Shown here: positions 41,492 to 51,829 of the stretch, in pieces | Position numbering within the stretch: the stretch's first letter is position 1 | Layout: each line of letters starts with the position of its first letter | DNA from: Bacteroidales bacterium | GTDB lineage: Bacteria; Bacteroidota; Bacteroidia; Bacteroidales; UBA932 | Direction: 5' to 3' | Length of the DNA stretch: 64,000 nucleotides | NCBI GenBank assembly: GCA_017437755.1 | Contig: JAFRXI010000043.1 | Coordinates: 1 to 64,000 of the forward strand | The notes under the pieces: generated by a model | What the model was told of the DNA's origin: nothing | The model's database searches: none | What the model saw: only the letters and a program-made list of their open reading frames with translations | Translations under genes and position numbers: made by a program

Positions 41492-42313
41492 ATGAGTAAA
41501 ACAAAGAAGTTATATACCGTAACAAAAAAGTTACAGCCAAAAGGCGGCCATTCCGGGAGAAAAAAGGCCCGGAAAACCACTGTCAGGCCCCGTTACGTCA
41601 TCGCGGGAGTAGCGCTTGTCGTCCTCATATTCACGCTCCCCTACCTCTTCAAGATAGGCGACAGGACAAGGGGGGCCGCCCCTCCCGAGGGAAACTGGAA
41701 ATATTGCCTTGACATCTCCCATCACAACGGCAGCGGAATCATCTGGGATTCCCTAAGGGTTGTAGTGGACCATTCGGGGTTCACATCCAGGGACATCCTT
41801 TCCGCAAGGGACATCTATCCGCTGTCGGCAGTATACATCAAGGCATCCGAGGGGACCAGCCTGAAGGACAGGAGGTTCAAGGAAAACTGGGAAGGCGCCG
41901 CAGGGGCCGGAATCCCCCGGGGGGCATACCATTTCTTCCGGAGTTCTACCAGTCCCCTGGAACAGGCAAGGAATTTCATCGAGGCCGTGGGGGAACTGCG
42001 GAGTTCCGACCTCTCCCCCGTCCTGGACATTGAAACCATCCACAAGGGATGCAGCCGCGAGGAACTCTGCAGGAAGGCCTTGGTCTGGCTGGAGGCAGTC
42101 GGCAGCCATTATGGCCGCACACCTATGATATACACGTCGGACAGCTTTGCAAGGGACATACTGTCGGACAAGATAAAAGCGGACTATCCGCTCTGGATAG
42201 CCCGCTACAATACCGTTCCTCCCAAAACCGTGGGATGGAAACTCTGGCAGTTCACAGACAGGGCCGTGGTCCATGGCCTTAAAGGCGAGGCGGACCTGTC
42301 GGTGATGAAGTAG
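41492..42313 (+). CDS. GH25-family lysozyme, membrane-anchored (273 aa)
   Basis: A basic N-terminus (KKLQPKGGHSGRKKARKTTV) precedes one membrane helix (about 35-52, YVIAGVALVVLIFTLPYLF), so the enzyme is anchored with its domain in the periplasm. The GH25 core has 'YCLDISHHNG' near residue 71, 'AVYIKASEGTSLKD', 'GAYHFFRSS' and the catalytic pair in 'SPVLDIET' near 171. It cleaves the MurNAc-GlcNAc bond of peptidoglycan. It ends two bases before the convergent gap gene. Confidence 0.93.
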   Translation: MSKTKKLYTVTKKLQPKGGHSGRKKARKTTVRPRYVIAGVALVVLIFTLPYLFKIGDRTRGAAPPEGNWKYCLDISHHNGSGIIWDSLRVVVDHSGFTSRDILSARDIYPLSAVYIKASEGTSLKDRRFKENWEGAAGAGIPRGAYHFFRSSTSPLEQARNFIEAVGELRSSDLSPVLDIETIHKGCSREELCRKALVWLEAVGSHYGRTPMIYTSDSFARDILSDKIKADYPLWIARYNTVPPKTVGWKLWQFTDRAVVHGLKGEADLSVMK

Positions 42314-42315
42314 AA

Positions 42316-43335
<1,020 letters not shown>

Positions 43336-43385
43336 TTAAACATATTTTCAAATGCTGATGAAAGAAATTTCCTTTCATGGCGTCG

Positions 43386-43422
43386 CAAATTTACGAAAAA
43401 AACCGGGAATTACGTATCTTTG
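43386..43422. promoter_or_regulatory. Divergent promoter boxes, gap and surE
   Basis: Minus-strand TAAATTTG (43393-43386) for gap and plus-strand TATCTTTG (43415-43422) for surE, the latter 28 bases before its ATG. Confidence 0.6.
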
Positions 43423-43450
43423 CATACAGTTTTTAATATTTTTTATAGAG

Positions 43451-44287
43451 ATGAGGATTTTGCTCAGCAATGATGACGGATACTCGGCACGCGGACTCAA
43501 GGTTCTGGCACGTATAATGTCGCAATTCGGTGATTTGACCGTAGTTGCACCAAAATACCACCAGAGCGCCATGTCCATGGCCGTTTCGCTAGGAATGAAG
43601 AAACTCGTATACAAGCCGCTGCCCGAAGAAGGGCCCGGCAACTGGCATTACCTCGACGCCACCCCGGCATCATGCGTCAAGTTCGGACTGGAATACTTTT
43701 ATGAGAACAGGAATCCGGACCTGGTGGTCTGCGGGATAAACCATGGTTCCAACGCCGCCACCGCGGCAAACTATTCCGCCACCATAGGTGCCACCGAAGA
43801 GGGTGCCCTCAACGGGTGCAAGGCCATAGGGGTTTCCCTTTGCAACTTCAGTTCCGAGGCCGACTTCACCGCCGTGGAGAGGAGGCTTCCGGCCATTATC
43901 CGTACCCTGCTGGACAATTGGCCGGAAGGCAAATACGGGCTGCTTTACAATATCAATTTCCCCGACCTTCCGGATGAGCAGATCAAGGGTGTCAAGTTTA
44001 CCAGGCAAGGTAAAGGCCACTGGGTCAGGGAGTTCCAGGAATGGGACGATGAGAGGCTGAAAGCCTACGCCCCCAATGGATTCTTCAAGTATTCGGGCGG
44101 CGCTCCCCTGGAAGAAGGGGAAAAGGCCTACATGATGATAGGCGATTTCGTTGATGACGACCCCGGTGCCGACGACGCCGACCACGTCCTCATCGAGGAT
44201 GGATGGATCGCGGTGACCCCGAATAATCTCGACCGGACCGACTACGAGGACCTCAGGCGCCTCAGGAGCATTGTCAAGGACCTATAA
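43451..44287 (+). CDS. surE: SurE 5'/3'-nucleotidase
   Basis: 278 residues from the ATG at 43451. An upstream in-frame ATG at 43352 lies before the promoter box and is rejected. The N-terminus carries the signature MRILLSNDDGYSARGLK, then 'VVAPKYHQSAMSMAVSLGMK' and 'VVCGINHGSNAATAANYSAT' with the metal-binding Asn. It removes phosphate from nucleoside monophosphates. lpxB starts on the base after its stop, so the two are co-transcribed. Confidence 0.96.
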   Translation: MRILLSNDDGYSARGLKVLARIMSQFGDLTVVAPKYHQSAMSMAVSLGMKKLVYKPLPEEGPGNWHYLDATPASCVKFGLEYFYENRNPDLVVCGINHGSNAATAANYSATIGATEEGALNGCKAIGVSLCNFSSEADFTAVERRLPAIIRTLLDNWPEGKYGLLYNINFPDLPDEQIKGVKFTRQGKGHWVREFQEWDDERLKAYAPNGFFKYSGGAPLEEGEKAYMMIGDFVDDDPGADDADHVLIEDGWIAVTPNNLDRTDYEDLRRLRSIVKDL

Positions 44288-45466
44288 ATGAAATACTACC
44301 TGATAGCCGGCGAAGCTTCCGGCGACCTCCACGGTTCCAACCTGATCAAGGGGCTCCACTCCGAGGATCCGGACTGCCGGATCCGCTACTGGGGAGGTAG
44401 CCTGATGGACCGGGCCTGGACCGCGGCCGGGAACCCCTCGAACCTGGTCAGGGACTACCGCGAAGGAGCGGTGATGGGCTTCGTGGACGTGTTGAAAAAG
44501 GCCCGCAGGCTGTCCTTGAACCTGAAAATGTGCCGGGAGGACATACTCCGGTTCGCCCCTGACGTGGTGGTACTCATAGACTATCCGGGCTTCAACCTGA
44601 AGATCGCCAGGTTTGCCCATTCACGGGGAATCAAGGTGTTCTACTACATCGCTCCCAAAGTCTGGGCTTCCAGGGAAGGACGCATCCGGAAAATCAAGGC
44701 ATGGGTGGACCGCCTCTTCATAGTATTCCCCTTTGAGAAGCCATATTTCGACGGCAAGGGAATCGACTATACATACGCCGGCAATCCCCTCGTGGATGCG
44801 GTGGATTCATCGGAACAGGTGCACATCTCAAGGGAGGAGTTCTTCAAGGCAAACGGCATCCCTGAAGGCCGTTACATAGCCCTTCTGGCCGGCTCCCGAA
44901 AGAGTGAGATCAGTTACATGATGCCCGTTTTCGCCGCTTTTGCCGATACTTTAAGAAGCATACCGCAATATTCTGACATACAATTTATTATAGCAGGTGC
45001 TCCTTCCCGGTCGGAAGAGGATTACAGGAGATGGACGGAAGGTCGCGAAAGCTATATGCACATCCTGTTCGGAAACACCTACGGCATACTCCGCCACGCC
45101 GAGTCGGCAGTGATCAATTCCGGCACGGCTTCCCTGGAGGCGGCCCTGATCGGCACTCCCCAGGTGGTTGGATTCGCAACCGGAAAGCTGTCCTACATGA
45201 TAGGCCGCCGGCTGATAAAGGTAAAGTTCATAAGCCTCGGGAACCTTATCCTGGGACGCAGGGCGTTCCGGGAATTCCTGCAGTACTATTTCACCCCCGG
45301 GAACCTGGTCGACGAGACCAGGAGGATAATGGAAGACACCCTCTACAGGGATGGCATGAAAGCCTGCTATTCAGAGATAAGGGCCCTGCTCGGGGGCGGA
45401 GGCGCGTCCCGAAGGGTAGCAGCCGCGATGGTGAGGGAACTCAATACTCCCGCTCCCCGAAAATAG
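44288..45466 (+). CDS. lpxB: Lipid-A-disaccharide synthase
   Basis: 392 residues opening with 'YYLIAGEASGDLHGSNLIKG', the LpxB signature. Also 'DVVVLIDYPGFNLKIARFAH', 'KVFYYIAPKVWASREGRI' and 'VINSGTASLEAALIGTPQVV' of the GT-B fold. It condenses UDP-diacylglucosamine with lipid X to form the lipid A disaccharide at the inner membrane. Its 3' end overlaps the convergent yggS gene by 26 bases. Confidence 0.97.
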   Translation: MKYYLIAGEASGDLHGSNLIKGLHSEDPDCRIRYWGGSLMDRAWTAAGNPSNLVRDYREGAVMGFVDVLKKARRLSLNLKMCREDILRFAPDVVVLIDYPGFNLKIARFAHSRGIKVFYYIAPKVWASREGRIRKIKAWVDRLFIVFPFEKPYFDGKGIDYTYAGNPLVDAVDSSEQVHISREEFFKANGIPEGRYIALLAGSRKSEISYMMPVFAAFADTLRSIPQYSDIQFIIAGAPSRSEEDYRRWTEGRESYMHILFGNTYGILRHAESAVINSGTASLEAALIGTPQVVGFATGKLSYMIGRRLIKVKFISLGNLILGRRAFREFLQYYFTPGNLVDETRRIMEDTLYRDGMKACYSEIRALLGGGGASRRVAAAMVRELNTPAPRK

Positions 45467-46091
45467 ACGTACCTATCCTTACGATGGTGCTTCCTTCGGC
45501 CACCGCCAGGCGCCAGTCGCCCGACATGCCGATGGAAAGCTGGTCAAACGCCTCAAGGCCGGGATAATCCTCTCTCAAAGCCCTGAAAAGGGCCGAAATC
45601 CGCCTGAAATCGGCCCGTACCACATCCTGGTCATCGGTATTGGTCGCCATCCCCATAAGGCCGCGGAAACGCACTCCCGGCCATTCATCGGAAAGAATCT
45701 CCCTTATCCCGGCCTCCGTCAGGCCGTGCTTTGTCTGTTCAGCGCCAAGGTGAAGTTCCAGGAGGACGTCCATAACCTTTCCTGCCGAGAGACACCACGA
45801 ATTGATGGACTGCAGCAGGTGGACAGAATCAACCGACTGGACCATGACAACATACGGGAGAACCATCTTGAGCTTGTTGGTCTGCAGGTGGCCTATGAAA
45901 TGCCACCGGGTGTCGGGCGGCATCAGCGGGACCTTCGCGAAGAGTTCCTGAGGCCTGTTCTCCCCGAAAAGCCTCTGTCCGGCCCTGTATGCCTCCATCA
46001 ACGCCTCAACGGGATGGAATTTGGAAACTGCCACCAAGGATACTCCTGATGGCAGTTCCGTCAAAATCGTTCTGATATTCTCACCTATCAT
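45441..46091 (-). CDS. yggS: YggS-family PLP-binding protein
   Basis: 216 residues. PLP lysine in 'VSLVAVSKFHPVEALMEAYR' near residue 25, then 'RLFGENRPQELFAKV', 'WHFIGHLQTNKLKMV' and the phosphate-binding 'SIGMSGDWRLAVAEGSTIVR'. It is a single TIM-barrel protein that manages free pyridoxal phosphate and affects amino-acid balance; no reaction is known. Its start overlaps the yidC stop by four bases. Confidence 0.95.
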   Translation of the reverse strand: MIGENIRTILTELPSGVSLVAVSKFHPVEALMEAYRAGQRLFGENRPQELFAKVPLMPPDTRWHFIGHLQTNKLKMVLPYVVMVQSVDSVHLLQSINSWCLSAGKVMDVLLELHLGAEQTKHGLTEAGIREILSDEWPGVRFRGLMGMATNTDDQDVVRADFRRISALFRALREDYPGLEAFDQLSIGMSGDWRLAVAEGSTIVRIGTSIFGEREY

Positions 46092-47971
46092 CTCTTACGT
46101 CCGCCTGAAGACTGCTGCTGTTGCATCTGCCTCTGCATCTTCTGCGCTTCCTCAAGCCTCTGCTGCCATTTTGACTTTGGCAGCGGCTTGCCCTCGGAAG
46201 CCTTGATCCTGGCCTCGATATCCTTGGTGGAGACGAACCACTTCTTGATTATGAAGGTCTCTATCATGGTGATGAGGTTGGACAGGAAGTAATAATAGCT
46301 GAGGCCCGACGACAGGTTGTTGCAGATGAAGAACATCATGATGGGCATCATCCACACGCTCATGAACTTCATCATCTTGGCATTGGGGTCGTCGCCGGTC
46401 ATCTGGTTGCCGGAAACCACCTTGGAGTAGAAGAACATCGACACCGCCATCAGCAGGGCGAACAGCGAGATATGGTCGCCCAGAAGCGGGATCCTGGTCC
46501 CGAAGTCAAGGATGGAATCGTAGGCTGAGAGGTCCTCGGCCCATAGGAAACGCTGCTGGCGCAGCTCTATGGATGCCGGGAAGAACCGGAACATCGCCCA
46601 GAGGATGGGGAACTGGAAAAGCATGGGCAGGCACCCGCTCATGGGCGAAATCCCAGCCCTCTTGTACAGGTCCATGGTGGCCTGCTGCTTCTTCATTGCA
46701 TCCTCCTGCTTGGGATACTTCTCGTTGATCTTGTCTATCCACGGCTTCACCGCCTGCATCTTTGCCGACGAGGAATAGGTCTTGTAGGCGAATGGCAGGA
46801 CCACGATCTTGATGAACAGGGTCATCAGAAGGATGATGAGACCGAAGTTGAGGATGTACTTGTGGAGCCAGTTGAACAGCGGAATGATCACAAAACGGGT
46901 GAACCAGCCCACGAGCCAGCCGCCCAGCGGGATGATCTTCTCGTACTTCCGGTCATAGGACTTGAGGGTCTGGAAGTGGTTGGGACCGAAGTAGAACTGG
47001 AACGGGATCTCCACCAGGTCGCTTCCGCCCTGGAAGTCGGTGCGCATGGCGGCATGGCAGGCCATCAGGTCGTGCGAAGGATCGTCCTCCTTCATGAAGT
47101 CGATCTTGAACTCACCGGACGTAAACTCCTGAGGTGCATACAGTATGGCCGAGAAGAACTGCTGCTGGAAGGCAAACCATGAAATACGGGAATCGAACCT
47201 CTTTGAACTGTTCTTTCCGTTACCTATGTTCTCCGGTTTCTTCTCGCCGGGAAGATAGTAATTGAGGCGGGAGTAGCGGGTTTCGTTCTGGTATCCCTTC
47301 TCCATCCTGGGCACCGTGACGTCAAAGTCCACGTCCAGGGAAATCACGTTCCTGGGAATTATGTTCTTCATCCCTACGAACGAAACCTTGTCATCCAGGC
47401 TGTAGGAACCTTTCCGGAGCGTATACCTCTGCTCGATATAACCGCCTCCGGAGAAAGGAAGCCTCATCACCAGGGTGGAATCGTTGGACTCCTCCCCCAC
47501 ATAGGTGAAGTTGAATTTCCTGGAATCAACCGCGGTGGGAGCATATACCACAAAGCCGAACTGGCCCTTCCCCTCCTTGAAGATGTAGAGGTCGGTACTG
47601 TCGTAGTTGCGGTAATCCTTGACCCTCACCGAGTACGGCTGGGCGCCCCTGGTGGAGAACTCCACTGCGACCAGGTCGTTCTCAAGTACATGGAAGGAAT
47701 CTTCGCAGGAAGCCGCCGCATTCAGGAGCGAATCGGTATAGACCACCGCCGCGGGATTTGCCTGAACGGCCTCCGCAACGAGCGTGTCTTCCGGATGTTC
47801 TGCAAGATAAGCCTGCCGGATGGAATCCTGTCGGAACGCCTCCACGGCGGCTATCGAATCGAGCTGTGCCTGATATTCCCTCTGCTTGTTTATCTGTCTC
47901 GACTGGAATCCGAAGAAAGCCATCATTATGACGGCTATCAGGATAAAGCCGATTACGGAATTCTTATCCAT
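46088..47971 (-). CDS. yidC: Membrane protein insertase YidC
   Basis: 627 residues: an N-terminal membrane helix (VIGFILIAVIMMAFFGF), a large periplasmic beta-sandwich (about 60-370), then the Oxa1/YidC core of five helices, with 'CLPMLFQFPILWAMFRFFPA' and 'FFICNNLSSGLSYYYFLSNL'. The tail is basic and Gln-rich (KMQRQMQQQQSSGGRKR), as in ribosome-binding tails. It inserts inner-membrane proteins. It is twelve bases downstream of the DUF349 gene and overlaps yggS by four bases. Confidence 0.97.
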   Translation of the reverse strand: MDKNSVIGFILIAVIMMAFFGFQSRQINKQREYQAQLDSIAAVEAFRQDSIRQAYLAEHPEDTLVAEAVQANPAAVVYTDSLLNAAASCEDSFHVLENDLVAVEFSTRGAQPYSVRVKDYRNYDSTDLYIFKEGKGQFGFVVYAPTAVDSRKFNFTYVGEESNDSTLVMRLPFSGGGYIEQRYTLRKGSYSLDDKVSFVGMKNIIPRNVISLDVDFDVTVPRMEKGYQNETRYSRLNYYLPGEKKPENIGNGKNSSKRFDSRISWFAFQQQFFSAILYAPQEFTSGEFKIDFMKEDDPSHDLMACHAAMRTDFQGGSDLVEIPFQFYFGPNHFQTLKSYDRKYEKIIPLGGWLVGWFTRFVIIPLFNWLHKYILNFGLIILLMTLFIKIVVLPFAYKTYSSSAKMQAVKPWIDKINEKYPKQEDAMKKQQATMDLYKRAGISPMSGCLPMLFQFPILWAMFRFFPASIELRQQRFLWAEDLSAYDSILDFGTRIPLLGDHISLFALLMAVSMFFYSKVVSGNQMTGDDPNAKMMKFMSVWMMPIMMFFICNNLSSGLSYYYFLSNLITMIETFIIKKWFVSTKDIEARIKASEGKPLPKSKWQQRLEEAQKMQRQMQQQQSSGGRKR

Positions 47972-47983
47972 CTACGTCTGTGA

Positions 47984-49924
47984 TTATTCGTTGCCTTCCT
48001 CTTTGGACTCCATTTCCCTGATACGCGCCTCCAGGTCCTTGAGTTCCTGCTTGGCGGCATCGATCCTTTCCTGCATCTGACGGATCAGCGGCTCGGAATT
48101 CTTGGACGATGCAAAGAAGCCGATGTTGTTCTCGTATGTGGCGATATCCTGCTGCAGCGAGTTGTACTTGAGCACAAGACGGTCCTTTTCTGTCCTGGGT
48201 GCCGAACTCCTGGGAGATCCCTGGCGGGACGGCCCCCTCTGGGGACGGGGGCTGCGGAACGACGGGAACTTGTCCTGCATGGCCTCCCTGTACGAAGCGT
48301 TCACGGCATCCTTCTCCTTGAACGGGACAAAACCGATGGCCTGCCACCTGGACTCGAAATCATTCATCGCGGCCTCGTCGGCGGAGGCGTCACCGGTAAG
48401 TACATAGGCACCGATCTCGGCGATTAAGGCCTTCTTGGCCTTCAGGTTGGAATGGAAATCATTCTCCGGTTTGGCGTGACGGTCCCTCTCGCCGAAGAAC
48501 TCGTCGCAGGCAGCCCTGAACCTCTTCCATAGCTGCTCCGACTTCTTGCGCGGAACGGCGCCTATCTCCTTCCACTGCTTCTGGAGTTCGATGAAGGCGT
48601 CGGAAGTCTTCTTCCAGTCGGTGCTGGACTTGAGCGCCTCGGCCTTCTCGATGATTGCCATCTTCTTTTCCAGATTGTCGTTCATGGAGTCCTTGAAATC
48701 GGTGTAGAACTCCCTCTTGCGGGCAAAGAACCTGTCGCATGCCGCGCGGAAACGGTCGTAAATCTTCTGGTTCTCCTTCTTGGTGGCGAACCCGATGCCG
48801 CGCCATTCCTTCTGGATCTCCTCGATCTCCCTGGAGAGGTTGTTCCATTCACCGGAACCCTTGATCTCCTTGTCGGCAATGGCTTCCACCTTCTCGCAGA
48901 GGGCCGTCTTGGCCTGAAGGTTCTCAGCATATTTTGACTTGAGCCCCTCGAAATGGCTCTGGTACTTCCTGTTGACAACAGCCGTGGCGGCCTTGAAGCG
49001 TTCCCAGATCTCCGCGCGGAACTCCTTTGCCACGGGGCCGAACTCCTTCCACTGCTCATGAAGCTTCTGGAGCTCCCTGAACGCCCATACCGAATCCTCG
49101 CTGGAGGCCAGTTCCTCGGCCTGCTCGCAGAATTTCTCCTTGGCCTCAAGGTTCTTCTTGAGATCGAGGTCGCGGAGGTCGCGGTTTATCTTGACCATGT
49201 CGTAGAACTTCTCCACGTAGAACTGGTAATTCCGGTTGACGTCCTGATAGTTCTGGGCCGGGACGGGGCCGATCGCCCTCCAGCGGTCCTGTATCTCGCG
49301 GAACTTGGGGAATGTGTCCTTTACGTCCTCCTGGGCCTCGACCAGGGCCTTGAGGTCCTCGATCACGGCCTGCTTGCGGACGAGGTTCTCGGACCTCTCC
49401 CCTTCCATCTGGCGGTTGTATTCCGCCCGCTCCCTCCTGTATGCATTATAGAGCGACTTGAAACCGGCCTCGATAGCGGCGAAGGGGCCCTGGTCGGCAG
49501 CGGCTTCCACAGGCTCTTCCTGCGCGGAAGGATCGCTGTACTGCTTGGGCTCGTCCACTTCCTCACCGTATCCCGCCTCGGCCTTGTCCTTGGACAGCCT
49601 GCGGTAGAAAGCCGACTTGATGGCCTCGGCCTCCTTTGACCTCTTCATCCTGTCCACGCTCTGGGAAAGGGCCTCGAACAGCGATGACAACTCCGCAAGG
49701 GTCTTTTCCGCAAAGTTCAACTTGGACTCCGCAGCAGGTTCTTCAGCCGCAGGCTCCTCAACCGCAGGCTCCTCTGCGGCCGGCACTTCCACTGCCGGTT
49801 CTTCCGCCTCAGGTTCAACTGCCACGGGCTCTTCTGCCACGGGGGCTTCCTGAAGCGCTTCCTGCTCGTTCACTACTACATCTGATGCCTCCAGAATGGT
49901 ATCAGGCTTGATTTCTTCGCTCAT
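47984..49924 (-). CDS. DUF349 repeat protein with acidic Ala/Glu/Pro-rich N-terminus (646 aa)
   Basis: The first ~65 residues are low-complexity, with repeats of EEPAVE, EEPAAEE and similar. From about 150 to 590 there are about five to six DUF349 repeats, each an all-helical ~75-residue unit with recurring motifs such as 'LQKQWKEIGAVPRKKSEQLW' and 'IQKEWRGIGFATKKENQKIY'. The C-terminus is a coiled coil (IRQMQERIDAAKQELKDLEA). The family is linked with ribosome/RNA handling in other bacteria, but its role here is unproven. It is first gene of the operon with yidC and yggS; promoter box at 49974-49967. Confidence 0.88.
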   Translation of the reverse strand: MSEEIKPDTILEASDVVVNEQEALQEAPVAEEPVAVEPEAEEPAVEVPAAEEPAVEEPAAEEPAAESKLNFAEKTLAELSSLFEALSQSVDRMKRSKEAEAIKSAFYRRLSKDKAEAGYGEEVDEPKQYSDPSAQEEPVEAAADQGPFAAIEAGFKSLYNAYRRERAEYNRQMEGERSENLVRKQAVIEDLKALVEAQEDVKDTFPKFREIQDRWRAIGPVPAQNYQDVNRNYQFYVEKFYDMVKINRDLRDLDLKKNLEAKEKFCEQAEELASSEDSVWAFRELQKLHEQWKEFGPVAKEFRAEIWERFKAATAVVNRKYQSHFEGLKSKYAENLQAKTALCEKVEAIADKEIKGSGEWNNLSREIEEIQKEWRGIGFATKKENQKIYDRFRAACDRFFARKREFYTDFKDSMNDNLEKKMAIIEKAEALKSSTDWKKTSDAFIELQKQWKEIGAVPRKKSEQLWKRFRAACDEFFGERDRHAKPENDFHSNLKAKKALIAEIGAYVLTGDASADEAAMNDFESRWQAIGFVPFKEKDAVNASYREAMQDKFPSFRSPRPQRGPSRQGSPRSSAPRTEKDRLVLKYNSLQQDIATYENNIGFFASSKNSEPLIRQMQERIDAAKQELKDLEARIREMESKEEGNE

Positions 49925-49966
49925 AATATAAAGAAGTTAACGTTAATAAAATTCCTGTCAAGATTG

Positions 49967-50004
49967 CAAATATACCAAAATTATCTGAATTATAGCTATT
50001 TTTG
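49967..50004. promoter_or_regulatory. Divergent promoter boxes, DUF349 operon and trmD
   Basis: Minus-strand TATATTTG (49974-49967), 43 bases before the DUF349 ATG, and plus-strand TATTTTTG (49997-50004), 20 bases before the trmD ATG. Confidence 0.6.
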
Positions 50005-50024
50005 CAGAGCATTAAACCTATACG

Positions 50025-50708
50025 ATGAGAATTGACATACTTACAGTGGTCCCGGAACTGCTGGAGAGTCCTCTCTCCCATTCCATAGTAGGACGGGCTA
50101 TAAAGAAAGGGCTTGTTGAGATACATGTCCACAACATACGCAAATACGGCATCGGCAGCCGCCTGACCGTCGACGATTACAGTTACGGGGGCGACGCCGG
50201 CATGGTCATGATGGTGGAACCGGTATTCCGGATGATGGAGGAACTCAAGTCACAGAGGGACTACGACGAGGTGATATTCATGTCGCCAGACGGTGAGATC
50301 CTCGACCAGGGCATATCCAACGAACTGTCGCTCAAGGAAAACATCATGATCCTATGCGGGCATTACAAGGGGATAGACGAGCGGATCAGGGAGCACCTCA
50401 TAACCAGGGAGATATCAGTGGGCGACTACGTGGTGAGCGGCGGCGAGATCCCGGCGGCCCTGCTTGCCGACTCCATAGTGAGGCTCCTGCCCGGGGCGCT
50501 CACCGACGAGACGTCAGCCCTCAGCGACAGCTTCCAGGAAGGGCTCGTTGCGCCCCCGGTCTATACCCGCCCAGCCGAATTCAACGGATGGAAGGTCCCG
50601 GACGTGCTTCTGTGCGGGAATCCCAGGATTATCAGGGCATGGCAGGACGAGCAGGCGCTGAAGCGTACCCGGGAGCGCAGACCGGGCCTTTTGGAGGATA
50701 AAAAATAA
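50025..50708 (+). CDS. trmD: tRNA (guanine-37-N1)-methyltransferase
   Basis: 227 residues. Opens MRIDILTVVPELLESPLSHS and has the SPOUT-knot SAM-binding segments 'ILCGHYKGIDERI' and 'ISVGDYVVSGGEIPAALLAD', with the usual 'YSYGGDAGMVM' loop. It methylates G37 next to the anticodon of tRNAs reading CNN codons, which prevents frameshifting. Stand-alone gene. Confidence 0.97.
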   Translation: MRIDILTVVPELLESPLSHSIVGRAIKKGLVEIHVHNIRKYGIGSRLTVDDYSYGGDAGMVMMVEPVFRMMEELKSQRDYDEVIFMSPDGEILDQGISNELSLKENIMILCGHYKGIDERIREHLITREISVGDYVVSGGEIPAALLADSIVRLLPGALTDETSALSDSFQEGLVAPPVYTRPAEFNGWKVPDVLLCGNPRIIRAWQDEQALKRTRERRPGLLEDKK

Positions 50709-50755
50709 ATCTTCAAGCCCTTCCGATATTTTCGCATAAAATTTCTGCAAGAAAA

Positions 50756-50786
50756 TTTGGAAATTCATTTTTCGGGATTATATTTG
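50756..50786 (+). promoter_or_regulatory. Orphan promoter, exact consensus, with no gene behind it
   Basis: TTTG (50756-50759), exactly 19 bases, TATATTTG (50779-50786). The next plus-strand coding gene is at 52762, so this promoter probably makes a short non-coding transcript. Confidence 0.7.
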
Positions 50787-50792
50787 CAAATG

Positions 50793-50932
50793 TTGAACGA
50801 ACATCTAAAAACTTAATTAAAATTTTTAGAATTCGTCGACGGCTGCATTTTCTAACCAACATCAATTGTTACCAATAAAAAGGTAAATACACTACTAACT
50901 AACCGACAAGGGGCGCTGTGAAGCGCCCCTTG
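50793..50932 (+). ncRNA. Candidate small RNA (about 140 nt)
   Basis: The span follows the orphan promoter and ends with an 11-bp perfect hairpin, AAGGGGCGCT-GTGA-AGCGCCCCTT (50908-50931, extended by C50907-G50932). A second possible stem, CTAAAAA / TTTTTAG, lies near its 5' end. The only reading frames are tiny, such as a nine-codon ATG frame at 50790. No T-tract follows the hairpin. It matches no RNA family I know. Confidence 0.4.
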
Positions 50933-50984
50933 CTGGTACATTTAGCTTGCTGGTCTTAACCACCTGCACCCCCTATCAGGGGGA

Positions 50985-51758
50985 CTACTGCTTTTCGACG
51001 AGTTCTATCTGGTAGAGCCGTTTCCAGTACTTTCCGGTCAGGTAGACCTTGCCGTCAGCCTCGGCGATCCCGTTGAGAACGTCGGTCCGGGGAGTACGGA
51101 ACTTGTCGGGGAGAAGCCCCTTGCAGTCGACTGTAGCTTCCACCACACCAGTCCTGGGGTTGATGATCACGATGATGTCGGTGGTATAGACATTGGCCCA
51201 AATCCTGCCGCCGATCCATTCCAGTTCGTTCAGATACCTCACCGGGCGGCCGTTCATGGTAACCTTCAGGGTCTTTTCAACCTTGAACGACGTATCCATG
51301 AAAAACAGGCTTGAGGAACCGTCTGAGGCTATAAGGGACTTCCCGTCGGTGGTCAGTCCCCAGCCTTCCCGGGGATACCGCAAAGTCGACTTGTATGCAA
51401 GGGTGGCGGCATCGTACTTGAAAGCCACCTTGTTGGTCCAGGTCAGGATGAAGAGTTCGCCGCCGAGGATTACCGACCCTTCCACGAAATACTTCCTGTC
51501 AAAAGACATCCGGGTCAGGGCATTGCCGGTTTCCAGGTCGACCGTCCGGAACGTGGATTCGCCCCACTGGCCGGTACTCTCATAGAATTTGCCGTCGTGG
51601 AAGAAAAGGCCCTGGGTATAGGAGGTTTCGTCGTGGGGATACTCCTTCACCACCCTGGCCCGGTACTGCCGGACCCCGGCCCCGGAGCACGACGGGAACA
51701 ACAACCCGGCTGCGAGAACCGCCAAAACGCACTTCCTTATCCTATAAAACACTTTCAT
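50985..51758 (-). CDS. Glutaminyl-peptide cyclotransferase (glutamine cyclotransferase family lipoprotein)
   Basis: Start set at 51758 (MKVFYRIRKCVLAVLAAG). The open frame continues upstream across rnpB, which is excluded. A lipobox (LFPSC, C24) anchors it. The beta-propeller family pattern is visible: 'YPHDETSYTQGLFFHDGKFY', 'GGELFILTWTNKVAFKYD', 'WGLTTDGKSLIASDGSSSLF' and 'LNELEWIGGRIWANVYTTD', ending 'DVLNGIAEADGKVYLTGKYW'. Such enzymes turn N-terminal glutamine into pyroglutamate on exported proteins. 257 residues. Confidence 0.92.
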   Translation of the reverse strand: MKVFYRIRKCVLAVLAAGLLFPSCSGAGVRQYRARVVKEYPHDETSYTQGLFFHDGKFYESTGQWGESTFRTVDLETGNALTRMSFDRKYFVEGSVILGGELFILTWTNKVAFKYDAATLAYKSTLRYPREGWGLTTDGKSLIASDGSSSLFFMDTSFKVEKTLKVTMNGRPVRYLNELEWIGGRIWANVYTTDIIVIINPRTGVVEATVDCKGLLPDKFRTPRTDVLNGIAEADGKVYLTGKYWKRLYQIELVEKQ

Positions 51759-51815
51759 AACGCAAAATAACGCACTATTTGAAAGAATTCCAAATACAAT
51801 GCCGGCAAAAAGTAT

Positions 51816-51823
51816 TATCTTTG
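51816..51823 (+). promoter_or_regulatory. TAnnTTTG promoter box of rnpB
   Basis: TATCTTTG, followed about seven bases later by the predicted 5' end of the RNase P RNA. Confidence 0.65.
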
Positions 51824-51829
51824 CCGCGC

